From Cytobacillus massiliigabonensis (GTDB lineage: Bacteria > Bacillota > Bacilli > Bacillales > Cytobacillaceae): DNA of 64,000 bases. The stretch is taken from assembly GCF_900199725.1 (NCBI RefSeq), contig NZ_LT904903.1, forward strand, positions 970,353 to 1,034,352, given 5' to 3'. Positions 35,067 to 43,815 of the stretch are shown here, one piece after another. The notes beneath the pieces are model-generated. The model ran no database searches. It saw nothing but the letters and a program-made list of their open reading frames with translations, and was not told the DNA's origin. Within the stretch, counting starts at the first letter, position 1; each line of letters starts with the position of its first letter. A program made the translations under genes and the position numbers.

Positions 35067-35435
35067 CTATTCCTTGCTTTGTTTAATTTTTTCATTATAC
35101 ATCTCTGTTTTCTTTATATTGACGCCAACAAATGTTTCTAATATCGCTTGACCACCAGCAATGGAAAGAATAAAAATAAGGTATTTAGCAATGGAAGGAA
35201 TAATGATGTACATAAAACCGAGAAAAATGGCAGTCCAAACCCCCGTACACCAGTAGCAAGTTAACAAATAGCCAAACATTGATTTCGGCACCTTTTTAAT
35301 TTCATGAGTTTCCGTTTCTGTTTTCTTTAAAAAAATATCTCTTATTGGCTCGGCAATTTTATCAAAAACAATTAAATGGGTTAATCGATAACTTGCTAAG
35401 ACAATCATAACAAAGGCCATCCAAGATAAGTCCAC
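35067..35435 (-). CDS. DUF1360 membrane protein (YjcA/YngL-like)
   Basis: About 122 residues. ASYRLTHLIVFDKIAEPIRD near the N-terminus and LLTCYWCTGVWTAIFLG in the middle are the DUF1360 hallmark, with the CxWC pair in a membrane segment. B. subtilis relatives include a sporulation-expressed protein (YjcA). An ATG at 35465 is in frame, but TGGAGG lies downstream of it and is ideally spaced (8 nt) for GTG 35435, giving MDLSWMAFVM. Three membrane-associated genes run in the same direction here, separated by a terminator. Confidence 0.8.
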   Translation of the reverse strand: MDLSWMAFVMIVLASYRLTHLIVFDKIAEPIRDIFLKKTETETHEIKKVPKSMFGYLLTCYWCTGVWTAIFLGFMYIIIPSIAKYLIFILSIAGGQAILETFVGVNIKKTEMYNEKIKQSKE

Positions 35436-35517
35436 GATGTAGTCCTCCATTTCAGCATGCAGCATATTTATTAATTTTTCCCATTTGATTAATTCTAGCC
35501 ATTTAAGACTAAAAAAA

Positions 35518-35542
35518 AATACAGCTGAAATTCAGCTGTATT
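35518..35542 (-). terminator. Terminator downstream of the MltG-like gene
   Basis: A hairpin of TACAGCTGAA with TTCAGCTGTA, flanked on the minus-strand downstream side by a long T-run (35510-35518 complement). Confidence 0.8.
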
Positions 35543-35543
35543 T

Positions 35544-35999
35544 TTATTTAAATATAGTTTTTATGATTTGATCTTTCGTCATTCCACTGTCTAGCTCATA
35601 GACGCCAGGACGCAGCTTTGTTGACACGCCGCGTTTATCTACTATATTAGAAAATTCAGTGGAGCTTTTAATGATGTTGGCTTTTTCAAGCACCTTGCCA
35701 ACATCAATACTTGTCATCCCTAAAGTTACTGTAAGAACTGTCCTGTAAACGACTTTTTCTTCATTTTGCTTCTGTTCAGGTGCTTTAGCGTCTGCAAGCT
35801 GCTTATTCCATTCTTCTTCTGTGTGAATGACAAACCCTTTTGATGCTAATGAGCTTTTCATTTCTTTCTCTGACATTTTTGCAGTTACAGTCTTACTTCC
35901 TGTTTCATCTGAACCTAAGTAATAGACAGCCCCACACAGACCTGCTGCGATCATTAAACCAGCTGCAAAGCTGCGCATTTTCTCAGCCTTCATTTCCAT
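35544..35999 (-). CDS. Small membrane protein with MltG/YceG-like C-terminal segment
   Basis: About 151 residues. An N-terminal membrane anchor (SFAAGLMIAAGLCGAVYYLG), a charged middle part, and a C-terminal ~55-residue domain (VGKVLEKANIIKSSTEFSNIV, RPGVYELDSGMTKDQIIKTI) like the LysM-like substrate domain that precedes the catalytic domain of MltG. The lytic transglycosylase catalytic domain is absent. AAAGGAG supports one of the clustered ATGs at 36002, 35999 or 35993. It overlaps the upstream gene by ~17 nt and is co-transcribed with it. The catalytic-free form may bind but not cleave glycan. Confidence 0.65.
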   Translation of the reverse strand: MEMKAEKMRSFAAGLMIAAGLCGAVYYLGSDETGSKTVTAKMSEKEMKSSLASKGFVIHTEEEWNKQLADAKAPEQKQNEEKVVYRTVLTVTLGMTSIDVGKVLEKANIIKSSTEFSNIVDKRGVSTKLRPGVYELDSGMTKDQIIKTIFK

Positions 36000-36366
36000 C
36001 ATTGCTCCTTTCATCCCTTGTTTTTATAAAAGGAGAAAGGAAATTCTCTACCTCTTCTATTGTTAGCTGTTTTTCCGCTGCAATACTTTCAAATGAGTAA
36101 CCGCGCTTTTGCAGATCAAGCATTTCTTTCAATAAAGTCCGATGCTCAGGAGAATCTGCTAAAATCCCTGTTTCATGAACAATAATTTCAGTATCGAACT
36201 CAACATTGCGAATTTGCTGCTGCAGCTGATTCACTTCGTCCATTAATGAAAAGGATACTTGATCTATATGCTGCTCTAATTTTGCAGCTGATTGCTTTGT
36301 TTGAAGAAACGATAATATTAGCAGAACAATAGCTGCCGCAAATAAAATACCTAACATCCAACCCAT
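35983..36366 (-). CDS. Hypothetical single-span protein with coiled coil
   Basis: 127 residues. One N-terminal span (WMLGILFAAAIVLLILSFL), a helical coiled-coil region (residues 25-60), and a C-terminal ~40 residues (LQKRGYSFESIAAEKQLTIEEVENFL) that resemble an HTH-like helical pair. I do not recognise a named family. It overlaps the MltG-like gene downstream, suggesting a joint cell-envelope role. The true start has only weak ribosome-site support (AAGGAAG upstream). Confidence 0.6.
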   Translation of the reverse strand: MGWMLGILFAAAIVLLILSFLQTKQSAAKLEQHIDQVSFSLMDEVNQLQQQIRNVEFDTEIIVHETGILADSPEHRTLLKEMLDLQKRGYSFESIAAEKQLTIEEVENFLSPFIKTRDERSNDGNEG

Positions 36367-36669
36367 TTGTTTATGACACTTCCTTATTTGAATCTAGTAT
36401 CTTGCAGTTTCCTATTATACATTGTTTTGACCAGGAATTCGATTTAAAAGATTAAAATAAAACGATAGTCATAAGTTTATGGGAGAAATAGGTGAAGGTG
36501 GTATATTTTTAAGTGTATTACTGAAATCATTCATAATTATAGATGACGCGAGATTTCAAATGATTAAAAATTATAAGAATATCAATATTACATAATATAA
36601 ATTCTGAATTTTTAGTATAAGATGAAAATAAAGATAATACTCACAAAAAATTAGGGGGCGAAAAAGAAA
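36367..36669. other. Divergent intergenic region
   Basis: 303 bp of AT-rich sequence between divergent transcription units. I see no gene, RNA or clean operator; I looked for a lysine riboswitch because of the downstream yjiH-ddh pair and found none of its conserved blocks. Confidence 0.6.
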
Positions 36670-38010
36670 ATGGGAATGGCAAAAAAGCAAGAGACTCAGT
36701 CGAAAGCAAAGGTTAGTGCCGAGCATTCTAAAGGGATGTGGAAATTTTTCATTTATAGTTTTATCGGTGCATTTATGTTTTTCGTACCTGTTACAATCAG
36801 TGGGAAAAATTCAATTATGTTAGATCATATCGTTTCCTATATTCAGACGAATGCTGCATCAGCTGTACCATATTATGCATTGGCTGTGATTGCAGCAGGT
36901 GCTGTTTACCCATTTTTATCGGGGAAGTGGAAAAAGTCAGCCATTGATATTGTATTTTCTATTTTTAAAGCGATTGGGCTGATTGTAGGGATAATGTTAA
37001 TGTTTAATATCGGACCAGCCTGGCTGTTTGATCCAGATATGGGACCGTTTTTGTTTAACAAGCTTGTCATTCCTGTTGGCTTGCTCGTACCAATTGGGGC
37101 GATCTTCCTCGCATTGCTGGTCGGATATGGCTTGCTTGAATACATTGGCATTTTAATGAGACCGATTATGAGGCCGGTTTGGAAAACACCGGGACGATCA
37201 GCTATTGATGCAGTAGCTTCGTTTGTGGGCAGTTATTCTTTGGGTTTGCTTATTACAAATCGTATTTACAAAGAAGGAAAGTATACAGCGAAAGAAGCGG
37301 CTATTATAGCAACTGGTTTTTCTACCGTTTCAGCTACTTTTATGGTTGTTGTTGCAAAAACCTTAGGATTAATGGATATTTGGAATACTTATTTTTGGAT
37401 TACACTCATTGTGACTTTCCTCGTAACAGCTGTAACCGTTAGAATCTGGCCTTTGTCCAAAATAAAAGATGAATACTACGAAGGCTCTACCCCCCAGCCG
37501 GAAGTAAAGGTGACAGGAAATCTATTTGCGGCAGCCTGGAAAGAAGCGAAAGAAACGGTTGCTGCTGCTCCAAAATTAATTGATAATATTTGGATAAATA
37601 TTAAAGATGGACTTCTAATGGCTATGGCTATTCTTCCATCGATTCTATCGATTGGATTATTAGGGCTAGTCCTTGCAGAGTTTACACCGATCTTTGATTG
37701 GATTGGCTACATTTTCTATCCATTTACATGGGTACTGCAGCTGCCGGATCCGATGCTTGTTGCGAAGGCAAGCTCACTTGGAATTGCAGAAATGTTCTTG
37801 CCAGCGATGCTCGTAACGGAATCGGTATTAGTAGTAAAGTTTGTCATTGCTGTTGTTTCTGTATCAAGTATTATTTTCTTCTCTGCCGTTGTCCCATGCA
37901 TCGTATCAACAGAAATACCTATAACTATTCCACAGCTCGTTGTTATTTGGGTTCAGCGTGTCATACTTACATTAATAATCGTTACACCCATTGCTTTTTT
38001 GCTGCTGTAA
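36670..38010 (+). CDS. YjiH-family membrane protein (nucleoside-recognition/Gate domains)
   Basis: 446 residues, ~10-11 spans, with two Gate-type segments (AIDAVASFVGSYSLGLLITN and MFLPAMLVTESVLVVKFVIA). Gate-domain proteins related to SpmA/SpmB and nucleoside carriers are probable transporters. The following gene is meso-diaminopimelate dehydrogenase, so a link to lysine/diaminopimelate traffic is possible but unproven. GGGGGCG precedes the ATG and a terminator separates it from ddh. Confidence 0.82.
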   Translation: MGMAKKQETQSKAKVSAEHSKGMWKFFIYSFIGAFMFFVPVTISGKNSIMLDHIVSYIQTNAASAVPYYALAVIAAGAVYPFLSGKWKKSAIDIVFSIFKAIGLIVGIMLMFNIGPAWLFDPDMGPFLFNKLVIPVGLLVPIGAIFLALLVGYGLLEYIGILMRPIMRPVWKTPGRSAIDAVASFVGSYSLGLLITNRIYKEGKYTAKEAAIIATGFSTVSATFMVVVAKTLGLMDIWNTYFWITLIVTFLVTAVTVRIWPLSKIKDEYYEGSTPQPEVKVTGNLFAAAWKEAKETVAAAPKLIDNIWINIKDGLLMAMAILPSILSIGLLGLVLAEFTPIFDWIGYIFYPFTWVLQLPDPMLVAKASSLGIAEMFLPAMLVTESVLVVKFVIAVVSVSSIIFFSAVVPCIVSTEIPITIPQLVVIWVQRVILTLIIVTPIAFLLL

Positions 38011-38014
38011 ATCT

Positions 38015-38068
38015 AAGTGTCTGCCTTGCTATGCGTAAATGTATAGTATTTGGCAGGCACTTTTATTT
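38015..38068 (+). terminator. Intrinsic terminator
   Basis: AAGTGTCTGCC pairs with GGCAGGCACTT around a 26-nt loop that can itself fold, then TTTATTT. Confidence 0.7.
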
Positions 38069-38205
38069 GTCATTAAATATTGTAATATAGTAAAATTTTG
38101 CTGAGAATTTTGAATTTCTTTTATTGAGTAACGTATTAAAAAAAGGTAACATAGAAAAATAGGAAACTAGTATCCTAGAATGAATCGAGATACGGGGGGA
38201 AAAAG

Positions 38206-39192
38206 ATGAACAAACAAATAAAAATAGGGATTGTTGGCTATGGAAACCTTGGAAGAGGCGTAGTTTCAGCAATTGAACAAAGCAGCGACATGATAGTGGA
38301 AGGTATATTTACTAGAAGAGCACCAGAAAGTATCTCTGTTGATAATCCTAATTTGAAAGTTTTGCATATTTCCCAAGCAGAAGCGTATAAGGACGAGATT
38401 GATGTCATGATTTTATGCGGCGGTTCAGCTACAGATCTGCCAGAGCAAGGTCCGCAATTTGCGAGAACTTTCAACACGGTGGACAGTTTTGATACGCATG
38501 CGAAAATTCCTGAATATTTCGGTTCAGTTGATAAAGCAGCGAGAGAAAACGGCAAGACTAGTATTATTTCTGTCGGCTGGGATCCAGGTCTATTCTCGAT
38601 TAATCGCTTAATGGCTGAGGCTATTTTGCCAGCTGGTGAAACATATACTTTTTGGGGAAATGGGGTTAGCCAAGGTCACTCAGACGCCATTCGCAGAATT
38701 GAAGGTGTAAAGGGGGCTGTGCAATACACTGTTCCGATTAAAGAAGCTGTTGAAAAAGTAAGAAGCGGGATAAATCCAGAATTATCTACAGCAGAAAAGC
38801 ATCTTCGTGTTTGCTATGTAGTGACAGAAGAAGGCTATGATCAAGCAGAAATTGAAAAAGAGATTAAAACCATGCCGAATTACTTTGCAGATTATGAGAC
38901 AGAAGTGAATTTTATTTCTGATGTGGAATTAAAAGAAAAGCATTCAAAGCTTCCGCATGGCGGATTTGTCATTCGCGGAGGGCAATCAGGAGAAGGAAAC
39001 AAGCAAATCATCGAGTATTCGTTAAACCTAGACAGCAATCCTGAGTTTACATCAAGTGTGCTCGTTGCTTATGCACGTGCAGCCTATCGATTAAATAAAG
39101 AAGGCCAGGCTGGGGCAAAATCTGTATTTGAAGTCCCTCCAGTGTACCTGTCGCCAAAATCAGCTGAAGAATTAAGAAAAAACTTACTATAA
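38206..39192 (+). CDS. ddh: meso-diaminopimelate D-dehydrogenase
   Basis: 328 residues, NADPH-dependent. It interconverts tetrahydrodipicolinate and meso-diaminopimelate in one step, a lysine/peptidoglycan shortcut found in some bacilli. Motifs are GIVGYGNLGRG (Rossmann), CGGSATDLPEQGP, NTVDSFDTHAKIP and SVGWDPGLFSINRL, and GNGVSQGHSDAIRRIEG. AGGGGGGAAAAAG-type ribosome site precedes the ATG. It is monocistronic by terminators on both sides. A one-step dehydrogenase usually coexists with or replaces the acetylase pathway. Confidence 0.95.
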   Translation: MNKQIKIGIVGYGNLGRGVVSAIEQSSDMIVEGIFTRRAPESISVDNPNLKVLHISQAEAYKDEIDVMILCGGSATDLPEQGPQFARTFNTVDSFDTHAKIPEYFGSVDKAARENGKTSIISVGWDPGLFSINRLMAEAILPAGETYTFWGNGVSQGHSDAIRRIEGVKGAVQYTVPIKEAVEKVRSGINPELSTAEKHLRVCYVVTEEGYDQAEIEKEIKTMPNYFADYETEVNFISDVELKEKHSKLPHGGFVIRGGQSGEGNKQIIEYSLNLDSNPEFTSSVLVAYARAAYRLNKEGQAGAKSVFEVPPVYLSPKSAEELRKNLL

Positions 39193-39207
39193 AAATATAA
39201 ATCGAAG

Positions 39208-39241
39208 AAATTGCCACAGACCATCTGTGGCAATTTTTTTC
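39208..39241 (+). terminator. Intrinsic terminator of ddh
   Basis: A perfect 13-bp stem (39208-39220 with 39224-39236), a 3-nt loop and a T-run. Confidence 0.88.
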
Positions 39242-39327
39242 TCCATTCTCAGTTGTTTGTTGTAATTCATATCTATTTAGTGTAATATTACACTAATATT
39301 TTCCTGTAGAGAGGAAGTGCCTGTTTG

Positions 39328-40758
39328 ATGAAAAATGCTTGGCTATTGCTTATGTATTTTGGTTTCATCCCATTTGGGCTATCATTTTTAACATTTGCAT
39401 TCATGAGTATTGGCTTGAACGAAGTAATAATTGCTTCCATACTACCTCTTGTCATTGGCGGGGGTGTTGGCGGTTATAAAGTCGCTGTGAAAAAGAAACA
39501 AAACGTGTTATTTTGTATTCCAATTGCATATACAGCTATTTTATGGGCTATTTTTATGGTGATTAGCAGCGGTTTTTATGGAGCGGATGAGTGGTTTATT
39601 TTTGCACTCTCCCATATTGCCTATGCACCAATCTATTTTATGGCTTCCTTATTGGGGGTAGGCGGTTTATTTATTTGGGCTCCATTAGCATATGAGCTGT
39701 CATTCTTATTTGGGATCCTATTGGCTATTGTTTTAAGGAAAGAACGTCCAGTATTTAAGATGAAGCAATTATTGGTGATTACAGTCATCTTATTATTAGG
39801 CTTTGGAACGGGTGCAGCCATCCAATGGAAGCGTAGTCAAACGGTATTGCCATCATATGGATTTGACCATGGCGGGGGATATTCAAGTACAGATTTAACC
39901 CCATATGAAGTAACAAACCCGCATAATATTCTGCCAAAACTTGATTCACCTTCTGCATTTACGATAAAGAATCAAAAGGATATGCCTGTTCTAGATGGTG
40001 CTGAAGCTGCATTTCCAGTTTACTCCGCATTTGCAAATGCAGCCTATGAAAATATCAGTAAAGGTAATTTAAGTGGAGAAAAAATTACCTTTACAAATAC
40101 GATATATGCATACGAACGCCTGCTATCAAAAGATGTAGATATATATTTCGGCGCGGAGCCGTCTGCTGAGCAGCAGAAAATGGCAGAAAGGGCAGGGAAA
40201 GAACTAGTATTGACACCGATTGGAAAAGAAGCGTTTGTATTTTTTGTTAATCCTGATAATAAAATAGCCAATTTAACTGTTAATGAAATTCAAGGCATTT
40301 ATTCTGGAAAAATTAAGAATTGGTCTGAAATGAAAGGAAAAAATGAAAGAATAATCGCTTTTCAGCGTCCTGAAAATTCAGGCAGTCAAACCCTTTTGGA
40401 AAAAATTATGGGGGATACAGAAATAATGAAGCCGTTAAAGGAGGAGGTTCCAGCAGGTATGGGCGGAATAATGGAACAGGTGGCTGATTATCGCAATTAT
40501 AAGAATGCGATTGGGTTTTCCTTCCGCTTTTTTGCTACAGGAATGAATCCTAATCCTGATATTAAACTGCTTTCTATCGATGGAATCGAGCCAAGTCCAG
40601 AGAATATTTCAAATGGCAGCTATCCATTCACTGCTTCCTTGTATGCCATTACTTTAAAGGACAATCCAAATCCAATGATCAAACCCTTTCTCGAGTGGAT
40701 GACAGGTCCAGAAGGACAGCGGATTGTGGAGGAAATCGGATATATTAAATTACAATAA
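39328..40758 (+). CDS. PstS-like substrate-binding domain fused to a multi-span membrane domain
   Basis: About 476 residues. Residues 1-165 hold roughly five membrane spans. After a linker, residues ~200-476 form a periplasmic-binding-protein fold like PstS (PVYSAFANAAYE, YIFGAE-like DIYFGAEPSAEQ, then INFQRPENSGSQT-like IIAFQRPENSGSQTLLE and GFSFRFF). In free PstS the domain is a secreted lipoprotein; here it is tethered to the membrane by its own polytopic domain and no pst genes are near. It could be a sensor or carry its own transport step. ATG 39328 (TTG 39325) follows AGAGGAAGTG. Confidence 0.75.
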   Translation: MKNAWLLLMYFGFIPFGLSFLTFAFMSIGLNEVIIASILPLVIGGGVGGYKVAVKKKQNVLFCIPIAYTAILWAIFMVISSGFYGADEWFIFALSHIAYAPIYFMASLLGVGGLFIWAPLAYELSFLFGILLAIVLRKERPVFKMKQLLVITVILLLGFGTGAAIQWKRSQTVLPSYGFDHGGGYSSTDLTPYEVTNPHNILPKLDSPSAFTIKNQKDMPVLDGAEAAFPVYSAFANAAYENISKGNLSGEKITFTNTIYAYERLLSKDVDIYFGAEPSAEQQKMAERAGKELVLTPIGKEAFVFFVNPDNKIANLTVNEIQGIYSGKIKNWSEMKGKNERIIAFQRPENSGSQTLLEKIMGDTEIMKPLKEEVPAGMGGIMEQVADYRNYKNAIGFSFRFFATGMNPNPDIKLLSIDGIEPSPENISNGSYPFTASLYAITLKDNPNPMIKPFLEWMTGPEGQRIVEEIGYIKLQ

Positions 40759-40787
40759 ACTTTCATGAGAATCTCTTCAAAACTAAT

Positions 40788-40870
40788 TATGTAAATGTTG
40801 GTCTGATTAATTTCACTGCGCTGGTTATTCCTTCATACATAACGGATTGTTCAATTAATCAGACCAATAA
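40788..40870. repeat. Dispersed hairpin element, copy 2
   Basis: Arms at 40798-40812 and 40853-40867 (TTGGTCTGATTAATT and its exact complement, 15/15) enclose a 40-nt loop with the same CACTGCGCTGGTTATTCCTT core (40815-40834) and GGATTGTTCA end as the element at 33585. The leader ATGTAAATG is also shared. It lies between convergent genes. Confidence 0.78.
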
Positions 40871-40893
40871 AACTTAAGCAGAACCTAGTAGAG

Positions 40894-41478
40894 CTAGTCG
40901 ATATCTAAAAAAGAAAATATATCATGAAGGGAGAAACTAACGTTAGGAAATATCGTTGAGGTGAAGGGATGATTCTCTTGATCATAGATTTCTTCTAGTT
41001 GAAAGAAATCTGAGTGTAAAACATGCTTTTCAATTGATTGATTTTGATAATCAACAATCAAATATTCTTTGACTCCTGCCTTTTCATAATATTTCCGCTT
41101 AAGCAGACGGTCGTTTCGAGCTGTGCTGGGGGATAACACTTCAACAATCAGTTCAGGAGCACCATAGCAGCGTTTGCTGCGTAATTTGCTCTTATCACAA
41201 ATAATCGATATGTCAGGGAGGACAGTCACATTTTCTTTTCCTCTTTTTTCGTCTTGAAATGAGAAGATCACTTGAAGATTACTGCCAAAAACTTGGCATG
41301 TATTTCCCTTTAGGGCAGAGCCTATCTCTCTTATTAAATTGGCAATAACCCCTTCATGTTCAAATGCTGCAGGAGACATTGAAATAGGAACTCCCTCATA
41401 TAATTCCATTCGTTCTTCCCCAACAAATTGGAAAAATTCTTCTAACGTATACGTTTGATTTTCCTTCTGTTCTTTCAC
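40894..41478 (-). CDS. Uma2-family (DUF820) putative endonuclease
   Basis: 194 residues with the PD-(D/E)XK-like core of Uma2 proteins: FVGEERMELYEGVPI, an Asp in VLPDISIICD, and the PELIVEVLSPSTARND-x-K-x-Y segment with the Glu and Lys catalytic residues, then VKEYLIVD. The nuclease assignment is by family; no cellular role is established, and many such genes are widespread in cyanobacteria and Bacillaceae. AAGGAGGG-type site precedes the ATG. No toxin or modification partner is adjacent. Confidence 0.85.
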   Translation of the reverse strand: MKEQKENQTYTLEEFFQFVGEERMELYEGVPISMSPAAFEHEGVIANLIREIGSALKGNTCQVFGSNLQVIFSFQDEKRGKENVTVLPDISIICDKSKLRSKRCYGAPELIVEVLSPSTARNDRLLKRKYYEKAGVKEYLIVDYQNQSIEKHVLHSDFFQLEEIYDQENHPFTSTIFPNVSFSLHDIFSFLDID

Positions 41479-41616
41479 AAAAATCCCTCCTTTCTTATGT
41501 GTTCTTCCTTAATTAAATCTTATCAACTCCCTTTTCACTCTGCAAGTTAGGGTCACTTTCAATAAATGGTAGAATAATCTGTTTACTTTTTACTAGTTTT
41601 GTAATTTAATAGTTAT

Positions 41617-41631
41617 ATGATTTTGAAAATT
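41617..41631. promoter_or_regulatory. Possible CodY box before livJ
   Basis: ATGATTTTGAAAATT matches the CodY consensus AATTTTCWGAAAATT at 11 of 15 positions, ~30 bp before the livJ start. Regulation of branched-chain amino acid uptake by CodY is well known, but the match is modest. Confidence 0.3.
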
Positions 41632-41662
41632 AATACTATTTGAAAAACTAGGGGGTTCGACA

Positions 41663-42820
41663 ATGAAGATGAAGAAATGGTTCCAGTTCTCCGTATTATC
41701 CAGCATGCTTATTCTATCAGCATGCAGCGGCGGGGGAGAGCAGGCAGCTGGGGAGAAAGAAGGAAAAGGCGGAAGCGGCGGTGCAGTAAAAGCCGATATC
41801 GGAGTTGTTTCTTATATCAGCGGCCCTGGTGCGGCATATGGGGAAGCGATAACTGGCGGGCTTAAACTAGCACAGAAGGAGATTAATGCAAAGGGAGAAG
41901 TGGATATTAATCTTGTCATTGAGGACTCTGCTGGAAAGCAGGATCAAGCTTTAACAGCAGCTCAAAAGCTTATAAACTCTGAAAATGTAACGGCGATTAT
42001 TGGACCAACACTTAGCACGGAAATGAATGTAGTTGGACCTGAAGCAGATTTAAGCGGTGTGCCGATTATGGGAACATCAACAACGGCAGATGGCATTCCG
42101 CAAATTGGTGATTATGTCTTCCGTAACTCGATTCCAGAAGCATTAGCCATTCCTGCATCCATGAAGAAGGCTGTAGAGAAATATGATGCGAAAAAAGTAG
42201 CTATATTATATGGAAATGATGATGTATTTACAAAGTCAGGCTTTGACACAATGAAAAAAGCCGCAGAAGATATGGGACTTGAAGTTTTAACGATTGAAAC
42301 ATTCCAAAAAGGCCAATCTGACTATAATGCACAATTAACAAAAATTAAAGGCTTAAACCCTGATATGATTCTTTGTTCGGCTCTTTATAATGAAGGGGCA
42401 GTTATTATGGACCAAGCTCGTAAAATGGGCATTGATGTTCCGTTTGTAGGCGGAAATGGCTTTAATTCTCCAGAAGTCATCAAAATTGCGGGGGATGCGG
42501 CTGATGGATTAATCGTTGCAACACCATGGTATGGAGAAAAAGACGATCCGAAAGTAAAAGAATTTGTTAGCAATTACGAAAAAGAATACGGCAAGAAGCC
42601 TGACCAGTTCGCAGCGCAAGCCTATGATGCGCTGTATATTATGGCAGAGGCGTTAAAAAATGCCGGTGAAGCGGATCGTGATGCTCTTCGTGATGCATTA
42701 GCAGAAGTGAAAGACTTCAAAGGAATCCTAGGGAATTTCTCCTTTGATGAAGAGGGAGATGTTGTGATGGATCCTACAGTATTAGTGATTGAAGATGGTG
42801 CATTTAAAATTTTCGAATAG
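41663..42820 (+). CDS. livJ: Branched-chain amino acid ABC transporter substrate-binding lipoprotein
   Basis: 385 residues. A lipoprotein signal peptide ends in LILSACSG (lipid-modified Cys near 21), then a Gly-rich linker and a type I periplasmic-binding-protein fold (VSYISGPGAAYGEA, ALTAAQKLI, IIGPTLSTEMNVV, KVAILYGNDDVFTKSG, GGNGFNSPEVIKIAG). It captures leucine/isoleucine/valine or related ligands outside the membrane. It leads a complete livJHMGF cluster, with a hairpin between livJ and livH that probably lowers downstream transcription. The exact ligand is not determinable. Confidence 0.92.
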   Translation: MKMKKWFQFSVLSSMLILSACSGGGEQAAGEKEGKGGSGGAVKADIGVVSYISGPGAAYGEAITGGLKLAQKEINAKGEVDINLVIEDSAGKQDQALTAAQKLINSENVTAIIGPTLSTEMNVVGPEADLSGVPIMGTSTTADGIPQIGDYVFRNSIPEALAIPASMKKAVEKYDAKKVAILYGNDDVFTKSGFDTMKKAAEDMGLEVLTIETFQKGQSDYNAQLTKIKGLNPDMILCSALYNEGAVIMDQARKMGIDVPFVGGNGFNSPEVIKIAGDAADGLIVATPWYGEKDDPKVKEFVSNYEKEYGKKPDQFAAQAYDALYIMAEALKNAGEADRDALRDALAEVKDFKGILGNFSFDEEGDVVMDPTVLVIEDGAFKIFE

Positions 42821-42837
42821 TCATTACTTATAAAAAT

Positions 42838-42886
42838 ACCATTAGCGAGTCTTAAAATAGTCCTCGCTGATGGTCATTTTTCCATA
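42838..42886 (+). terminator. Hairpin between livJ and livH
   Basis: ACCATTAGCGAG pairs with CTCGCTGATGGT (11 of 12, one wobble) and is followed by CATTTTT. It likely acts as a partial terminator giving higher binding-protein expression. Confidence 0.65.
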
Positions 42887-42927
42887 TTCGAGAGATTGAT
42901 AAAAATAGTGTAAGAAGGTGAGACAGC

Positions 42928-43803
42928 ATGCTAATAGAACAATTAATCAATGGAATAACTCTTGGCAGTATTTATGCGATCGTTGCCTTAGGATTTACCC
43001 TTGTTTTTGGAGTACTCGGCATTATTAATATGGCACATGGGGAAATCTTTATGTTTGGTGCTTTTATCGGTGTCCTTGTTACAACCTCGCTGCAATTGCC
43101 GCTTTGGCTGGGATTTCTGGCAGCCATCCTAATCACATCCATCATGGGCTATATGCTGGAGCGCTTTGCATTAAGACCGCTCCGCCACAAGCAAGGTGTT
43201 TCGCATTTGGCGCCTTTGATAAGTACAATCGGGGTCTCCATTTTACTGGAAAATCTCTCCCACCATTTATTTGGAGCAGGAAATCACCCTTTTCGCGCGT
43301 CATTCGCTGAGATCAATTTTCAAATTGGTTCCATTACAATCTATTTAGTTCAAATTGTTATTTTTGTCATTTCAGTTATTTTGATGATGGCTCTTTCTTT
43401 CTGGCTAGGAAAAACGAAAGCTGGCAAGGCATTGCGAGCAACTGCAGAAAACCTTGAAACAGCAAGCCTTCTTGGTGTAGATACGAAAAGAATTATTACA
43501 ATGACTGTTATTATCGCTTCAGCAATGGGAGGAATTGCCGGAATTCTTGTTGGGATGGCCTTTAACTCTGTTACTCCGCAAATGGGATTATCAATGGGAT
43601 TAAAGGGGCTTGCAATAATCATCCTCGGAGGCATGGGCAACGTGAAAGGAGCGATGGCAGGAGGACTAATCCTTGGCTTGGCAGAAACCTTTATTGTTGT
43701 TTACGGCGATTCGGGCTACCGAGATGCAATTGCCTTCTTGGCCATTATCGTCATACTCCTCATTCGGCCACAAGGATTGTTTGGCCAAAAAATTTCAACG
43801 TAA
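42928..43803 (+). CDS. livH: Branched-chain amino acid ABC permease LivH
   Basis: 291 residues, ~8 spans. N-terminal NGITLGSIYAIVALGFTLVFGVLGIINMAHGEIFM and the C-terminal ILGGMGNVKGAMAGGLILG are the LivH family marks (key parts: LGSIYAIVALGFTLVFG and NMAHGE). It forms the pore with LivM. AAGAAGGTGAG precedes the ATG. livM begins 12 nt after its stop. Confidence 0.92.
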   Translation: MLIEQLINGITLGSIYAIVALGFTLVFGVLGIINMAHGEIFMFGAFIGVLVTTSLQLPLWLGFLAAILITSIMGYMLERFALRPLRHKQGVSHLAPLISTIGVSILLENLSHHLFGAGNHPFRASFAEINFQIGSITIYLVQIVIFVISVILMMALSFWLGKTKAGKALRATAENLETASLLGVDTKRIITMTVIIASAMGGIAGILVGMAFNSVTPQMGLSMGLKGLAIIILGGMGNVKGAMAGGLILGLAETFIVVYGDSGYRDAIAFLAIIVILLIRPQGLFGQKIST

Positions 43804-43815
43804 GAAGGTGAGCCA

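Noticed and set aside
36420..36660. Lysine riboswitch before yjiH-ddh
   Set aside because: The region lacks the conserved lysine-box blocks and any terminator/antiterminator pair.
33585..40870. The two hairpin elements as ends of a composite transposon
   Set aside because: They are in the same orientation, carry different arms, and the genes between them are ordinary housekeeping genes with no transposase.
40894..41478. Uma2-family gene as a restriction or defence system
   Set aside because: No methyltransferase, toxin or other defence gene is adjacent, and the family is common as a lone gene.
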